Positions 1 through 7,684 of a stretch of 23,014 nt of DNA are shown piece by piece. The stretch comes from JBOGJG01 sp050747825 (GTDB lineage: Bacteria > Acidobacteriota > UBA6911 > RPQK01 > JBOGJG01): contig JBOGJG010000360.1 of the NCBI GenBank assembly GCA_050747825.1, forward strand, positions 1 through 23,014. Reading direction: 5' to 3'. Within the stretch, counting starts at the first letter, position 1, and each line of letters starts with the position of its first letter. A program made the translations under genes and the position numbers. The notes beneath the pieces were generated by a model that worked only from the letters and a program-made list of their open reading frames with translations, did no database searches and was not told where the DNA came from.

Positions 1-89
1 GGGTGGGGTCAGATCTTGAGTTTTTTGTTTTTGCTCTCTAATCAGGATCTTACCGGCAAAAACGAAATACTCAAGATCTGGCCCCACCC
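1..89. repeat. REP-like palindromic repeat with 34-bp arms
   Basis: Positions 1-34 and 56-89 are inverted repeats of each other, matching at 31 of 34 bases, around a 21-base spacer. The outer part of the arm reads GGGTGGGG(T/C)CAGATCTTGAG. The layout resembles REP or MITE-like palindromes that are often mobilised by Y1-type transposases, but no transposase lies in the window. The left arm begins exactly at the window edge, so the element may be longer. It overlaps the 3' end of coaE. Confidence 0.75.
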
Positions 90-713
90 GCACTCCGTGC
101 TCTCCTCGTACAGATTCATCAGCTCAGCAAAGGTCTGTCTGATCTGCTGATTGGTGTCGGAGAGCTTGCTGGAATTCTCGATGATGTAGTCACCGTACTT
201 GACCTTCTCCAGCATGGGAATCTGGCTGTCAATCCGCTGCAGGGCCTCCTCCTCGGAAAGGCCATCGCGGGAGATCAGCCGCTTAAGCTGGATCGACGGG
301 TGGCAGTAGACGACGATAACGAAGTCGTAGCGCCGGTAGGAGCCGGCTTCGACCATGAGTGCGGCGTCCACGATAGCAAGCGGCGAGCGGTTATTGCCCT
401 GGGCTTTGTGACTGGAGATCAGGCGCCTCTCCTCTTCGAATACTCGCGGATGGATGATCTTGTTAAGCTTCTGGCGGGCCGCCTCGTCCGAGAAGATGAC
501 CTTCCCCAGTTTCTTGCGGTCGATGGTTTTGTCGCGTTTTAAGATCTCCGTGCTGAATACGTCCACGATCTCCCGGTAGGCGGGCTGGCCGGGCTTTACT
601 ACCTCACGGGCGATTTGATCCGCATCGATCGTAAAGGCGCCTAGTTTGTTAAACTGCCGGAGCGTATTGGTCTTTCCACAGGCGATTCCGCCCGTCAAGC
701 CAACCTTCAGCAT
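42..713 (-). CDS. coaE: dephospho-CoA kinase
   Basis: Catalyses the last step of coenzyme A synthesis in the cytoplasm, ATP-dependent phosphorylation of the 3'-hydroxyl of dephospho-CoA. The 223-residue protein opens with the P-loop GGIACGKT (residues 8-15), followed by the conserved acidic pair of the IDAD stretch (D30, D32) and the family pattern IIHPRVF in the CoA-binding region. Family members are usually about 200 residues long. The extra tail is explained by the palindromic repeat at 1-89, which encodes residues 209-223 and supplies the stop codon. The body of the enzyme is intact, so it is probably functional. There is no Shine-Dalgarno sequence. Instead a -10-like hexamer ends six bases before the ATG, which suggests a leaderless transcript. 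Confidence 0.95.
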   Translation of the reverse strand: MLKVGLTGGIACGKTNTLRQFNKLGAFTIDADQIAREVVKPGQPAYREIVDVFSTEILKRDKTIDRKKLGKVIFSDEAARQKLNKIIHPRVFEEERRLISSHKAQGNNRSPLAIVDAALMVEAGSYRRYDFVIVVYCHPSIQLKRLISRDGLSEEEALQRIDSQIPMLEKVKYGDYIIENSSKLSDTNQQIRQTFAELMNLYEESTECGWGQILSISFLPVRS

Positions 714-718
714 AAAAG

Positions 719-730
719 CATCTTAGCAGA
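719..730 (-). promoter_or_regulatory. putative leaderless -10 promoter element of coaE
   Basis: On the minus strand the 12 bases TCTGCTAAGATG contain an extended -10 (TGC then TAAGAT). The hexamer at 720-725 ends exactly six bases before the coaE ATG, so transcription would start at or next to the start codon. The same 12-mer occurs at the same spacing before the gene that starts at 15491. No Shine-Dalgarno is visible at either gene. No convincing -35 is seen. Confidence 0.5.
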
Positions 731-741
731 AAAACAGGCTA

Positions 742-801
742 AGCCCCGGATTACACGGATTAGACGGATCTTTCTCTGTGTCATCCGCGTAATCCGGGGC
801 T
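742..801. repeat. intergenic palindrome between sulfatase and coaE
   Basis: Arms 742-760 and 783-801 pair at 18 of 19 positions (AGCCCCGGATTAC(A/G)CGGAT and its complement) around a 22-base loop. It occupies most of the 94-base gap between the sulfatase stop and the coaE start. A short T-run follows on the minus strand but is offset by about eight bases, so a REP-like dispersed repeat is more likely than a Rho-independent terminator. It could still stabilise the sulfatase 3' end. Confidence 0.65.
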
Positions 802-807
802 AACTCT

Positions 808-2424
808 TTAAAATTCGAACCCCACCCACTGGCTCCAGCAGTCTCCGGCCCTCTTGCGCGACACCCGAAACTTGAACGGATTCCACGCTTTCAAATTCCC
901 CCACAGCTCTCTACTGAAAGGTCCGAGGAGCTGATGGTTGCCCTTGACTTCATATGTGCCGGCAACATGGTGGTCTCCGGTGCCGATGTCGTATTCGATG
1001 AGGTAGCTGGTCTCCTTGTCTCCGCTCCAGTCGAACAATACGGCGCCGGTATGGACGTCGTAATTGAGGGTTTCGCCATTTTGGGGAGTGTAAACCTTGG
1101 GGCACTCGCCGGCGTCGTCGGCCGAAAAGACCTGTGATTCCGAGGTGAAGATATCCCGATTCAGACGGGCCATTTCTTCCAGCCATTGATTCAGCATGTG
1201 CCGCAGCTCTTCAGCCTTTTGTGGCTTCTCGTTGATGATATTTTTCTGTTCCCGGGGGTCGGCCTGCAGATCGTAAAGCTCGCCGGTGCTGATGTACTTG
1301 TACCTTTTATCTCTGACCGCCCGCACCCACAGGTGCTCGCGTTCCTTGGTAGTCTGATTGCCGGCAATCACCGACTCGAAAAAAAGCGGCCTTTCTTCCA
1401 GATCGCCCAGCAGATTGCGCCCCGTGATGTACTCAGGCACTTCGATATCGAACAGACTCAAGACCGTGGGGAAGATGTCCGTCTGGATCACCGCTGTGTT
1501 CACTCTCTCGCTCTCGGGATCGATCCGCCCCGGCCAGGAAAGGATAAGGGGAATGCGAATGAATTCTTCGTAGAGCTTGGCTTGCAGGGAAGTGGAGGCA
1601 TGGCCGATAAAGCCATGATCGAGAAGCTCCTCCCCGTGATCGGCGGTCAGAACAATCAAAGTATCCTCGAGGAGATCCTTGTCTTGGAGAATCTCGATCG
1701 CCTGTCCGAAGAGCCGGTCCATCTGCCGGACTTCGGCATCATAGAGCGCGTTCAAAAGCGGACCATCTTCGGGAGCATATGTGGTCGAACCCAAGGGCAC
1801 GATCGCCCCCGTCATCGCCGCCTTTATTCCGGGGCTTTCCAGCAGCTTTTCCCGGGGAGCCGGAAGGTCCTCCGGGCTGGGATTGTAAGGCTGGTGTACG
1901 ATCGTCGTGTGGTACCAGAGAAAGAACGGGTCCTCCTGGGTGGAGTCGGCATTTTTCTTCAGCCAATTGATCAGCTCGATGCCTTCCTCGCTCCCGAAGT
2001 ACTCGCGCTCGATTTCGCCCAATCCCAGGTTCTTGTAGTAGGGAGCAAAGGTGAAGAAGTTCAAATTGGGGACGCGGTAATCTTTTTTCCCAAAAATCTT
2101 GAGCAGAGTCTGCAGGTCCGGAGATCCCATATGGTCGCGATTGTTGACTCCATGAGTCGGAGGGTAGAGCCCGCTCAGGACGGAGACGACTCCAGGAGCG
2201 GTCCAGGAGGCCGTGCTGTAGGCATTGCCAAAGACGACACCGGTCTTGGCCCAACGGTCTATATTCGGTGTATTCTCTTTTTCGTAACCGTAAACTCCAA
2301 ACCGATCGGCCCTGCAGGAATCAATCGTGAAGAGCAGGACGTTTTTGGCGTCCAATTGGCCCGTGGATGGGATAATCAGCGCGAGGATGAGGGCAGTGCT
2401 TCTAAGGATGGATTTCAGATTCAT
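808..2424 (-). CDS. exported Cys-type sulfatase (alkaline-phosphatase superfamily)
   Basis: Hydrolyses a sulfate ester, substrate unknown. The 538-residue product starts with a signal peptide (hydrophobic residues about 9-20) and so acts outside the cytoplasm. The signature CRADR at residues 37-41 fits the C-x-A/P-x-R motif in which the cysteine becomes formylglycine. D35 is the neighbouring metal ligand, and TADHGEE (about 260-266) supplies the second metal-site cluster. A C-terminal beta-rich extension (about 450-538) follows the catalytic domain. The ATG at 2424 was chosen because GGAGGAG lies about ten bases upstream and the signal peptide begins there; a longer upstream reading would run antisense into the divergent methyltransferase. 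A cysteine-type sulfatase needs a maturase, and an anaerobic one is encoded at 7685-9004. Confidence 0.92.
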   Translation of the reverse strand: MNLKSILRSTALILALIIPSTGQLDAKNVLLFTIDSCRADRFGVYGYEKENTPNIDRWAKTGVVFGNAYSTASWTAPGVVSVLSGLYPPTHGVNNRDHMGSPDLQTLLKIFGKKDYRVPNLNFFTFAPYYKNLGLGEIEREYFGSEEGIELINWLKKNADSTQEDPFFLWYHTTIVHQPYNPSPEDLPAPREKLLESPGIKAAMTGAIVPLGSTTYAPEDGPLLNALYDAEVRQMDRLFGQAIEILQDKDLLEDTLIVLTADHGEELLDHGFIGHASTSLQAKLYEEFIRIPLILSWPGRIDPESERVNTAVIQTDIFPTVLSLFDIEVPEYITGRNLLGDLEERPLFFESVIAGNQTTKEREHLWVRAVRDKRYKYISTGELYDLQADPREQKNIINEKPQKAEELRHMLNQWLEEMARLNRDIFTSESQVFSADDAGECPKVYTPQNGETLNYDVHTGAVLFDWSGDKETSYLIEYDIGTGDHHVAGTYEVKGNHQLLGPFSRELWGNLKAWNPFKFRVSRKRAGDCWSQWVGFEF

Positions 2425-2484
2425 GAGAAATACAGCTCCTCCGTCCGTGATGATAACATGAGAGAACGAGGAGGCCAGCCGCGC

Positions 2485-3213
2485 ATGGGCAATCGCTTTT
2501 ATCTCCAGTCTTATGGGCTTCTTCCGGAGTTTCTGAAGCGCCGGATCAACCCCCTGGAGTATTCCATACAGGCTTTCATCCATTCAGCCGAGTCGTCCCA
2601 GCGGCGGCTTTGCGTTTTGGACGCGGGAGCGGGGGAATCGCGCTTTGCGGCCGCATTCAGGGATCACTTCTACGTGGCAATGGATCTCGCCGTCGGAGAC
2701 AATGGCTGGGATTACTCCAGGCTGCATGTCTGCGCCGACCTGGAAGCGGTCCCTTTCGGATCTGCCAGCATGGACGCAGTTCTGAATATCCAGGTGCTGG
2801 AGCATGTAGCGGATCCGGCCGCGGTCTTGAAGGAACTCTATCGGGTGCTCAAGCCCGGTGGTCGATTGCTCCTGACCGCGCCTCAGGGCTGGCATGAGCA
2901 CCAGCAGCCGCACGACTTCTTTCGGTTTACCCGCTATTCCTTGTCCGCCCTGCTGCGTTCAGCCGGTTTTCAGGAAATTTCGATCGAGCCTCTGGGGGGC
3001 TATTTTCATTATCTGGGCCAGCGGCTCACTTATATTCCCAAGGTGCTCTTTCAGGACCGGCAGGGACTCGGCCGCGCCGCCCTCTTTCCGGCTGAACTGG
3101 CCAGCCTCTTTTTCTTTTGCTTCCTCTCACCCATCGCCTGCTATTACCTGGACGCCCTGGACCGCAAGAAGGAATTCACGCTTGGCTACAAGTGTCTGGC
3201 AATAAAGGCCTGA
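2485..3213 (+). CDS. class I SAM-dependent methyltransferase
   Basis: Predicted to transfer a methyl group from S-adenosylmethionine to an unknown substrate. In the 242-residue product, motif I is VLDAGAGES (residues 44-52), the post-motif acidic region is VCADLEAVPF, and NIQVLEHV plus LKELYRVLKPGGRLLLTAP match the Methyltransf_11 fold. The C-terminal third contains a hydrophobic stretch (LFFFCFLSPIACYYL) that may associate with a membrane. GAGGAGG at 2468-2474 lies ten bases before the chosen ATG; an in-frame ATG at 2458 has no ribosome binding site. It diverges from the sulfatase with only 60 bases between starts, so the two promoters must overlap. The stop codon falls inside the left arm of a palindromic repeat. 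Confidence 0.88.
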   Translation: MGNRFYLQSYGLLPEFLKRRINPLEYSIQAFIHSAESSQRRLCVLDAGAGESRFAAAFRDHFYVAMDLAVGDNGWDYSRLHVCADLEAVPFGSASMDAVLNIQVLEHVADPAAVLKELYRVLKPGGRLLLTAPQGWHEHQQPHDFFRFTRYSLSALLRSAGFQEISIEPLGGYFHYLGQRLTYIPKVLFQDRQGLGRAALFPAELASLFFFCFLSPIACYYLDALDRKKEFTLGYKCLAIKA

Positions 3214-3328
3214 GGCCCGAGGCCTGAGGCCTGGACTGGTGTTGGACAGATCAATGGTCTTGGGCCTTCAGCGCGTGCATCCAAATGCCGGCTACTTGGT
3301 GCTTTTTCGCCTCAGGCCTCAGGCCTTT
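3204..3328. repeat. inverted repeat of AGGCCTGAGGC units
   Basis: Arms 3204-3223 and 3309-3328 pair at 19 of 20 bases around an 85-base loop. They are built from repeats of GGCCTGAGGC and its complement. The left arm overlaps the methyltransferase stop codon (TGA at 3211-3213) and the right arm abuts the tmRNA promoter. The 10-mer GGCCTGAGGC also occurs in the palindrome near 12214. Probably a dispersed palindromic repeat. It could also act as an mRNA 3'-end stem. Confidence 0.65.
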
Positions 3329-3330
3329 TC

Positions 3331-3360
3331 TTGCAACCCACCCCCGTTCTAGCGTATCTT
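3331..3360 (+). promoter_or_regulatory. probable sigma-70-type promoter of ssrA
   Basis: TTGCAA (3331-3336) and TATCTT (3355-3360) are separated by 18 bases and lie 11 bases before the tmRNA 5' end. This fits a short precursor leader trimmed by RNase P. The same layout (TTGACT-18-TATCCT) precedes the ilv leader at 18880. Confidence 0.55.
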
Positions 3361-3371
3361 AACTATTGTTC

Positions 3372-3730
3372 GGGGGCGACCGGCTTCGACGGAAGTAGTT
3401 GAGGCGGTAGATGCATGTCGAGGCGCCATAACCTCGTAAATACAGTGGCAAAACAGATAACTGCCAACGAACAGTTACCACTCGCTGCGTAAAATTCGCA
3501 GCCGTCTCGTTTAATCCGGTCCGCAGGACAAACGAGGCGTCGATTTAGCGGGCTTTTCAGCAGTGTCGTCCTCCTCCACGCCGCTGCTGAGAACACTAAG
3601 TGAGGACATCCGGCAGGTTAGTTTGCCGCTTTCAATCGCCTGCCGGAGGGAAACAACGAAAACGGATAAACATGTAGATTCTGCCGTTGAAGGCTTTCGG
3701 ACGTGGGTTCGATTCCCACCGCCTCCACCA
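3372..3730 (+). ncRNA. ssrA: transfer-messenger RNA (tmRNA)
   Basis: Rescues stalled ribosomes by acting first as tRNA-Ala and then as a message for a degradation tag. The 5' end GGGGGCGACCGGCTTCGAC and the 3' end with GGTTCGATTCCCACC and encoded CCA are the canonical tmRNA ends. The acceptor stem GGGGGCG pairs with CGCCTCC, including one G-U pair. The best tag frame runs from GCC at 3463 to TAA at 3490-3492 and encodes ANEQLPLAA, nine residues with the usual AN start and LAA-type end. An in-frame reading five codons longer (from GCA at 3448) is less likely. The gene is one-piece and about 359 bases long, a normal size. SmpB is not encoded here. Confidence 0.96.
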
Positions 3731-3783
3731 ATTTTTGGGCCTTAGTATCAGCCGGCCACTGACCCCGGCTCGCTACGCTCGCC

Positions 3784-3840
3784 TGCTGACCGCTAACCGG
3801 TTCTAAGATGGTCAGCGGTCAGCCCGGGCAGCGGTCAGCA
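3784..3840. repeat. GACCGCT/AGCGGTC palindromic cluster
   Basis: TGCTGACCGCT at 3784-3794 is a perfect 11-base inverted repeat of AGCGGTCAGCA at 3830-3840. A further copy of the right-arm motif (GTCAGCGGTCAGC) lies between them at 3811-3823. It fills the gap between tmRNA and the receptor stop codon. Probably a REP-like element. It has no T-run and so is not an obvious intrinsic terminator. Confidence 0.6.
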
Positions 3841-3866
3841 TCAATCATTCAGCGGAATCCCCCTGC

Positions 3867-6800
3867 CTAGAACGAATAGCGCAGACTAAGCTGCACCTGT
3901 CGGCGGTCGTCCTCCTTGGCAGTCACTTTCCCAAATGTAGCGCTGGAGGGATTCGTATTGGCCGAATCCCAGTTGGGATGGTTCGGGAAATTAAAGAACT
4001 CGGCCCGCACCTGGAAGCTCTGATTCTCGGTGATGCCGAAATCTTTGAAGATCGCTGCATTCCAGCTCTGGAATCCCGGGTGATACCACATATTCCTGTT
4101 TTGGGTAGTGGAAAAAGTACCGGCTGCCGGCGCGGCGAAGATGGGGTCTCCATTGGAATTCACAGTCTGGAACCAGAAATTGGCATCGTCTTTGCCTTGC
4201 GAGAAGGCGCGCTGGCCGCCGTCCAACACCGGGTCTCCACGGACTTCCCAGGGCTGAAACTGATTGCCGCTTCCAATGCCGGCACGATCCTCTCCGCGTC
4301 CTATCGTGAAGGGACTTCCCGTCTGAAACTGCAGGACGCCCGTAACTTGCCATCCTCCTAAAATTCGGTTGGCGCGCAAGAAGGGCAGTTCGTAGATGAA
4401 GTTCATCACGGCGACGTGACGCGAATCAAAACTGGAGGCTCCCCAGCACAGGGTGTCATCAAAAGGATTCCAGCACTGATCGCGGCGTCCTGAGGCGTTG
4501 TCCTCGCTCTTGGAGAGAGTATAGGCAATTCCATAGCTGAATCCTTCGCTGAAGCGCCGATTCACCTGCACCTGCAGGCCGTGATATTCGGAGCGGGCGG
4601 CGTTCTCACCCAGGTTAATGAAGGAGAACCCCTTGAAGGGCCGGAGAAAATTCGTATCCAGACCATTATTGGCGGAATTGGTTCGAGTTCCAATCGGAAG
4701 GGCGTTCAACTCGCGCGTTCTTTCAAGGTGGGTGCCGGCCCGGCCGACGTAAGCGACCTCGACTGTGGTCTCAAAGCCGATTTCACGCTGCACCGTCAGA
4801 TTCCAGTTGTAAGCCGACGGAATTTTATACTCGGAATCCATGGTCATGAAGAACTGCGGAAAATTGGTGCGGCTTCCACCGGCTGGATTGTCCACCTGCC
4901 CGTTGGAAATCGAGACCATGGGCTGGAAGGGCGGATTTCCACCTAAAAAGATGTTGTCAGCCACGCCGGGCCGGGCCATGAAACGTCCGAATCCGGCGCG
5001 AACCACGGTCTGTGAATCGAGCTGGTAGGCGATGCCGATTCTCGGCTGGAAATTTGCCTTCTGGTACTCTCCCCAGCTCTTATCTCCACCCGTAAAAAGG
5101 TGGTTGAATTCGCCGGAGTCGGCTATGGCGACGCGTCCCAGGGCCGCTTCGGGCCAGCCTTCACCCGGGATGACCACGCCGTTGAAACGATCGCCGCTGA
5201 TTACGGCGCCGGTGGCCGGATCCTGAACCACAGCTCGACTGGGGTCATAACGGTTTGGATCGAAGACCGCCATGTTTCTCCACAGGCTGTAGAAGTACGG
5301 TGTCATCAAGTCGTGCCTGAGGCCCAGCTCCAGTCGGAGTTTCTCATTGACTTTCCAGGAATCCTGAACGAACCATGCAAAGGCGTTGCCGCGGTAAGGA
5401 GTAAAGGCGCGCGGGCCGATTTCCGCGTAAGTGCTGAAGACCCCCAGGGCCGCATTGGCGGCCGCTAGTCCGGTTCCTCCCAGGCGATCATCCGTGAAAA
5501 CGAAACGCCCGTTCTGATTGTTAGTGCCTCCAGGGACGCCGGTCACGTTGATCTGGTCAAAGTCGTTCTGGCCGGAGCGCTCGAACCAGACTCCGAACTT
5601 CACCGTGTGATTGCCAACGATCTTGGAAGTGTTGTTGGCAAATTGATAAATCGGACCCGTCGATTGGGCCGGATAAGGCCCGCCGTCCAGCCTTTGAAAG
5701 TTGCTGATGTTGACCGTAGGAATCTTGTCCGGAATTTCCTTTCTTTCCGGAAAGATATAAGGGTAATCGATTCCAAACTGACTCCTGGCGAAGCGCAGGC
5801 CGTCCTGCTGTATCCCGATGAAGACCCGATCTACACTGGCCGTAGCCACAAACTCGTTGATGGTCGTGGGATTAATCGTCCAGGTGTAGTTGAGGGCTCC
5901 CGTTTTATTGGGACGATCCCAATCAGTCACAGCCAAGTCGAAGCCGCTGCGGAACGCATCCAACCGTTTGAAGTTGTAGTTGTGGAAACGGAAACGAAAG
6001 GCGTGCTCGATGGCGGGGTTGTAGTCGATTGCTACGGTGTCTTTACGCTGATCCGTCGGCTGGGGACGCGTCTGGATAAAATTCGAGCTGCCCTGCAGGA
6101 ACCCCGGAGTCGGTTCAGGAAAAGCATTTAAAAGCCCGATGCCGTTTGCGCTCAGTCGCCCGGCGGAAATGATATTGTTGGGAAACGGTTCCCCGGTTTC
6201 AGGATCGGTGATCACTCGCGTGCCACTGAAGAAGATATTGTTGGGGTCGAGCAACTCGCTGAAATCTCCCTGCCGCATCTGGAGTGAGGGCACGGTCGCC
6301 GTTGACGTACTCTCCTGCCGAAATCTCACCCATTCCTGCGTCCAAAGGAAGAACAGCTTACTTTTGTCGGTGTTCCATTTCCCCGGGATGAACACGGGAC
6401 CGCTAACGTTATACCCGAACTGGTTATAAGTGAAACCAGGCCGTTCCAGACCCGCACGGTTGCGACGCCAAGTATTTGCGTCGAGAACCTTGTTGCGGAA
6501 ATACTCGTAAAATGAGCCGTGAAAATCGTGGCTGCCGCTCTTGGTAACGATGCGAATCTGACCGCCATTGGAGCGGCCATACTCAGCGTTGTAGTTGGCC
6601 GTAAGGATCTGCATTTCCTGAACGGCATCGATATCGACGGCTCCAATCGAGGTGCCATTGGCTCGGGTTCGGGTTGCCACCGCGCCGTCATGCGTGATCA
6701 GATTATCCTGGGTGCGGGAGCCATTGATGGCGTATCCGCCCGAATTCATTGAGAAGCTGAAATCGCCAATGGCTCCACCGCGGCGGACGCCTGCTTTCAG

Positions 6801-7283
6801 AAGCGCCAGCAAGATGGCGTTTCGCCCATTCAGCATCAGGTTCTTAATCTGGTGTTCCTCGATCACGCGGCCGACTGTGGCCGTCTCAGACTGAACCTGC
6901 GCTGTCGAGGCGACTACCTGGACGGTTTCCGTAACTTCACCAAGCTCCAGGCCGGCATCGATGGTCATGGCCGAATTGGCGTCCAGCTTGTTTCTCGTCT
7001 TCACGAAACGCTTGAAACCGGGAAGCTCGACAGCCAGGGTGTAATAGCCCGGCGGCAGGTTGGGTACGACATAGTAGCCGGAATCGTTGGTGACGGCCTG
7101 GCGCTCCAGGCCTGTTGTCTCATTCCTAATGGCGACCGTCGCCCCGGGGATTACGGCCCCAGAGCTATCCTTGACAAAACCCGAGATTTGGCCGGCGTCC
7201 GACTGAGCGCGCGCTGATTGAAGCAGTCCGGCACAGATCACCAGAAACACCAGACAGAAAAATGGTTTACGAACTCTCATCAT
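3867..7283 (-). CDS. TonB-dependent receptor, Oar-like, with carboxypeptidase-regulatory domain
   Basis: Outer-membrane beta-barrel protein likely importing or binding a large substrate such as a glycan fragment. The 1138-residue product has a signal peptide ending near SARA-Q. Next comes a carboxypeptidase regulatory-like domain (about 25-110; GQISGFVKDSSGAVIPGATV) and a plug domain (about 120-240) with the receptor-typical YNAEYGRSNGGQIRIVTKSG. A long barrel ends in LSLRYSF with a terminal Phe, as expected for BAM-assembled proteins. The ATG at 7283 has AGGAGGAGG just upstream; a second ATG follows directly. It ends in a short gap next to ssrA and is divergent from the sulfatase maturase. 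Such receptors are abundant in Acidobacteriota. The substrate cannot be read from sequence; the sulfatase at 808-2424 hints at sulfated glycans but is not linked by operon. Confidence 0.93.
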   Translation of the reverse strand: MMRVRKPFFCLVFLVICAGLLQSARAQSDAGQISGFVKDSSGAVIPGATVAIRNETTGLERQAVTNDSGYYVVPNLPPGYYTLAVELPGFKRFVKTRNKLDANSAMTIDAGLELGEVTETVQVVASTAQVQSETATVGRVIEEHQIKNLMLNGRNAILLALLKAGVRRGGAIGDFSFSMNSGGYAINGSRTQDNLITHDGAVATRTRANGTSIGAVDIDAVQEMQILTANYNAEYGRSNGGQIRIVTKSGSHDFHGSFYEYFRNKVLDANTWRRNRAGLERPGFTYNQFGYNVSGPVFIPGKWNTDKSKLFFLWTQEWVRFRQESTSTATVPSLQMRQGDFSELLDPNNIFFSGTRVITDPETGEPFPNNIISAGRLSANGIGLLNAFPEPTPGFLQGSSNFIQTRPQPTDQRKDTVAIDYNPAIEHAFRFRFHNYNFKRLDAFRSGFDLAVTDWDRPNKTGALNYTWTINPTTINEFVATASVDRVFIGIQQDGLRFARSQFGIDYPYIFPERKEIPDKIPTVNISNFQRLDGGPYPAQSTGPIYQFANNTSKIVGNHTVKFGVWFERSGQNDFDQINVTGVPGGTNNQNGRFVFTDDRLGGTGLAAANAALGVFSTYAEIGPRAFTPYRGNAFAWFVQDSWKVNEKLRLELGLRHDLMTPYFYSLWRNMAVFDPNRYDPSRAVVQDPATGAVISGDRFNGVVIPGEGWPEAALGRVAIADSGEFNHLFTGGDKSWGEYQKANFQPRIGIAYQLDSQTVVRAGFGRFMARPGVADNIFLGGNPPFQPMVSISNGQVDNPAGGSRTNFPQFFMTMDSEYKIPSAYNWNLTVQREIGFETTVEVAYVGRAGTHLERTRELNALPIGTRTNSANNGLDTNFLRPFKGFSFINLGENAARSEYHGLQVQVNRRFSEGFSYGIAYTLSKSEDNASGRRDQCWNPFDDTLCWGASSFDSRHVAVMNFIYELPFLRANRILGGWQVTGVLQFQTGSPFTIGRGEDRAGIGSGNQFQPWEVRGDPVLDGGQRAFSQGKDDANFWFQTVNSNGDPIFAAPAAGTFSTTQNRNMWYHPGFQSWNAAIFKDFGITENQSFQVRAEFFNFPNHPNWDSANTNPSSATFGKVTAKEDDRRQVQLSLRYSF

Positions 7284-7296
7284 TTCTCCTCCTCCT

Positions 7297-7327
7297 AGAA
7301 AGAAACTGCACGAGAAAGCAACTGCAC
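7297..7327. repeat. tandem 15-base direct repeat in the receptor leader
   Basis: AGAAAGAAACTGCAC (7297-7311) and AGAAAGCAACTGCAC (7313-7327) match at 14 of 15 bases and are one base apart. They sit just upstream of the receptor ribosome binding site, probably within its 5' untranslated region. They could be a slippage duplication or paired binding sites. Confidence 0.55.
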
Positions 7328-7640
7328 GGATAATCAAAGCCCATACCTTGCCCTCCGCACTGCGCTTCTATATAGCCGAGTAGCGTCACGGGCGCTTAAC
7401 GGAAACGCAAAAGTTCAGTGAGGATTACATTGCCACAGATTGTAGCAAATTCAGCAAAAGAGGGAAAGCTTTTTTTATCGCAGTTTATAAAGCACTCTAT
7501 CGAATGAAACCGCTTTCGGCCCGCATCATACTGGACGATCAGACTCTTGACCTGCAGTGCACCTCTGCATTAATTCAGGACACCCCGTATACAGGTGGTG
7601 GTTTGTTGATAGCTCCAGGCGCAAAGGCGATTCGGCCTCT
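7328..7640. other. non-coding divergent control region
   Basis: No credible gene is seen here on either strand. The region should hold the receptor promoter. On the minus strand TATATA (near 7368-7373) could be a -10, but no good -35 is found at normal distance. A T-run near 7471 has no preceding strong stem. I see no riboswitch or tRNA fold. Confidence 0.4.
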
Positions 7641-7678
7641 TTGATGTCGTGGTAGAAGCTGCTATCATCGGGGATACT
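7641..7678 (+). promoter_or_regulatory. putative promoter of the sulfatase maturase gene
   Basis: TTGATG (7641-7646) and TATCAT (7663-7668) are 16 bases apart. A second -10-like hexamer, GATACT (7673-7678), ends six bases before the ATG at 7685. Either would give a very short or absent leader, which fits the lack of a Shine-Dalgarno sequence before this gene. Confidence 0.4.
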
Positions 7679-7684
7679 TTAGAA

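Noticed and set aside
742..801. Rho-independent terminator for the sulfatase
   Set aside because: The 22-base loop is large and the T-run is offset from the stem, so a REP-like repeat is the better description.
1186..2484. Long open plus-strand extension upstream of the methyltransferase
   Set aside because: It is antisense to the well-supported sulfatase, has no domain content, and the methyltransferase has its own ribosome binding site at 2468.
3563..3745. Small plus-strand frame near ssrA
   Set aside because: It lies almost entirely inside the tmRNA gene, which explains the sequence.
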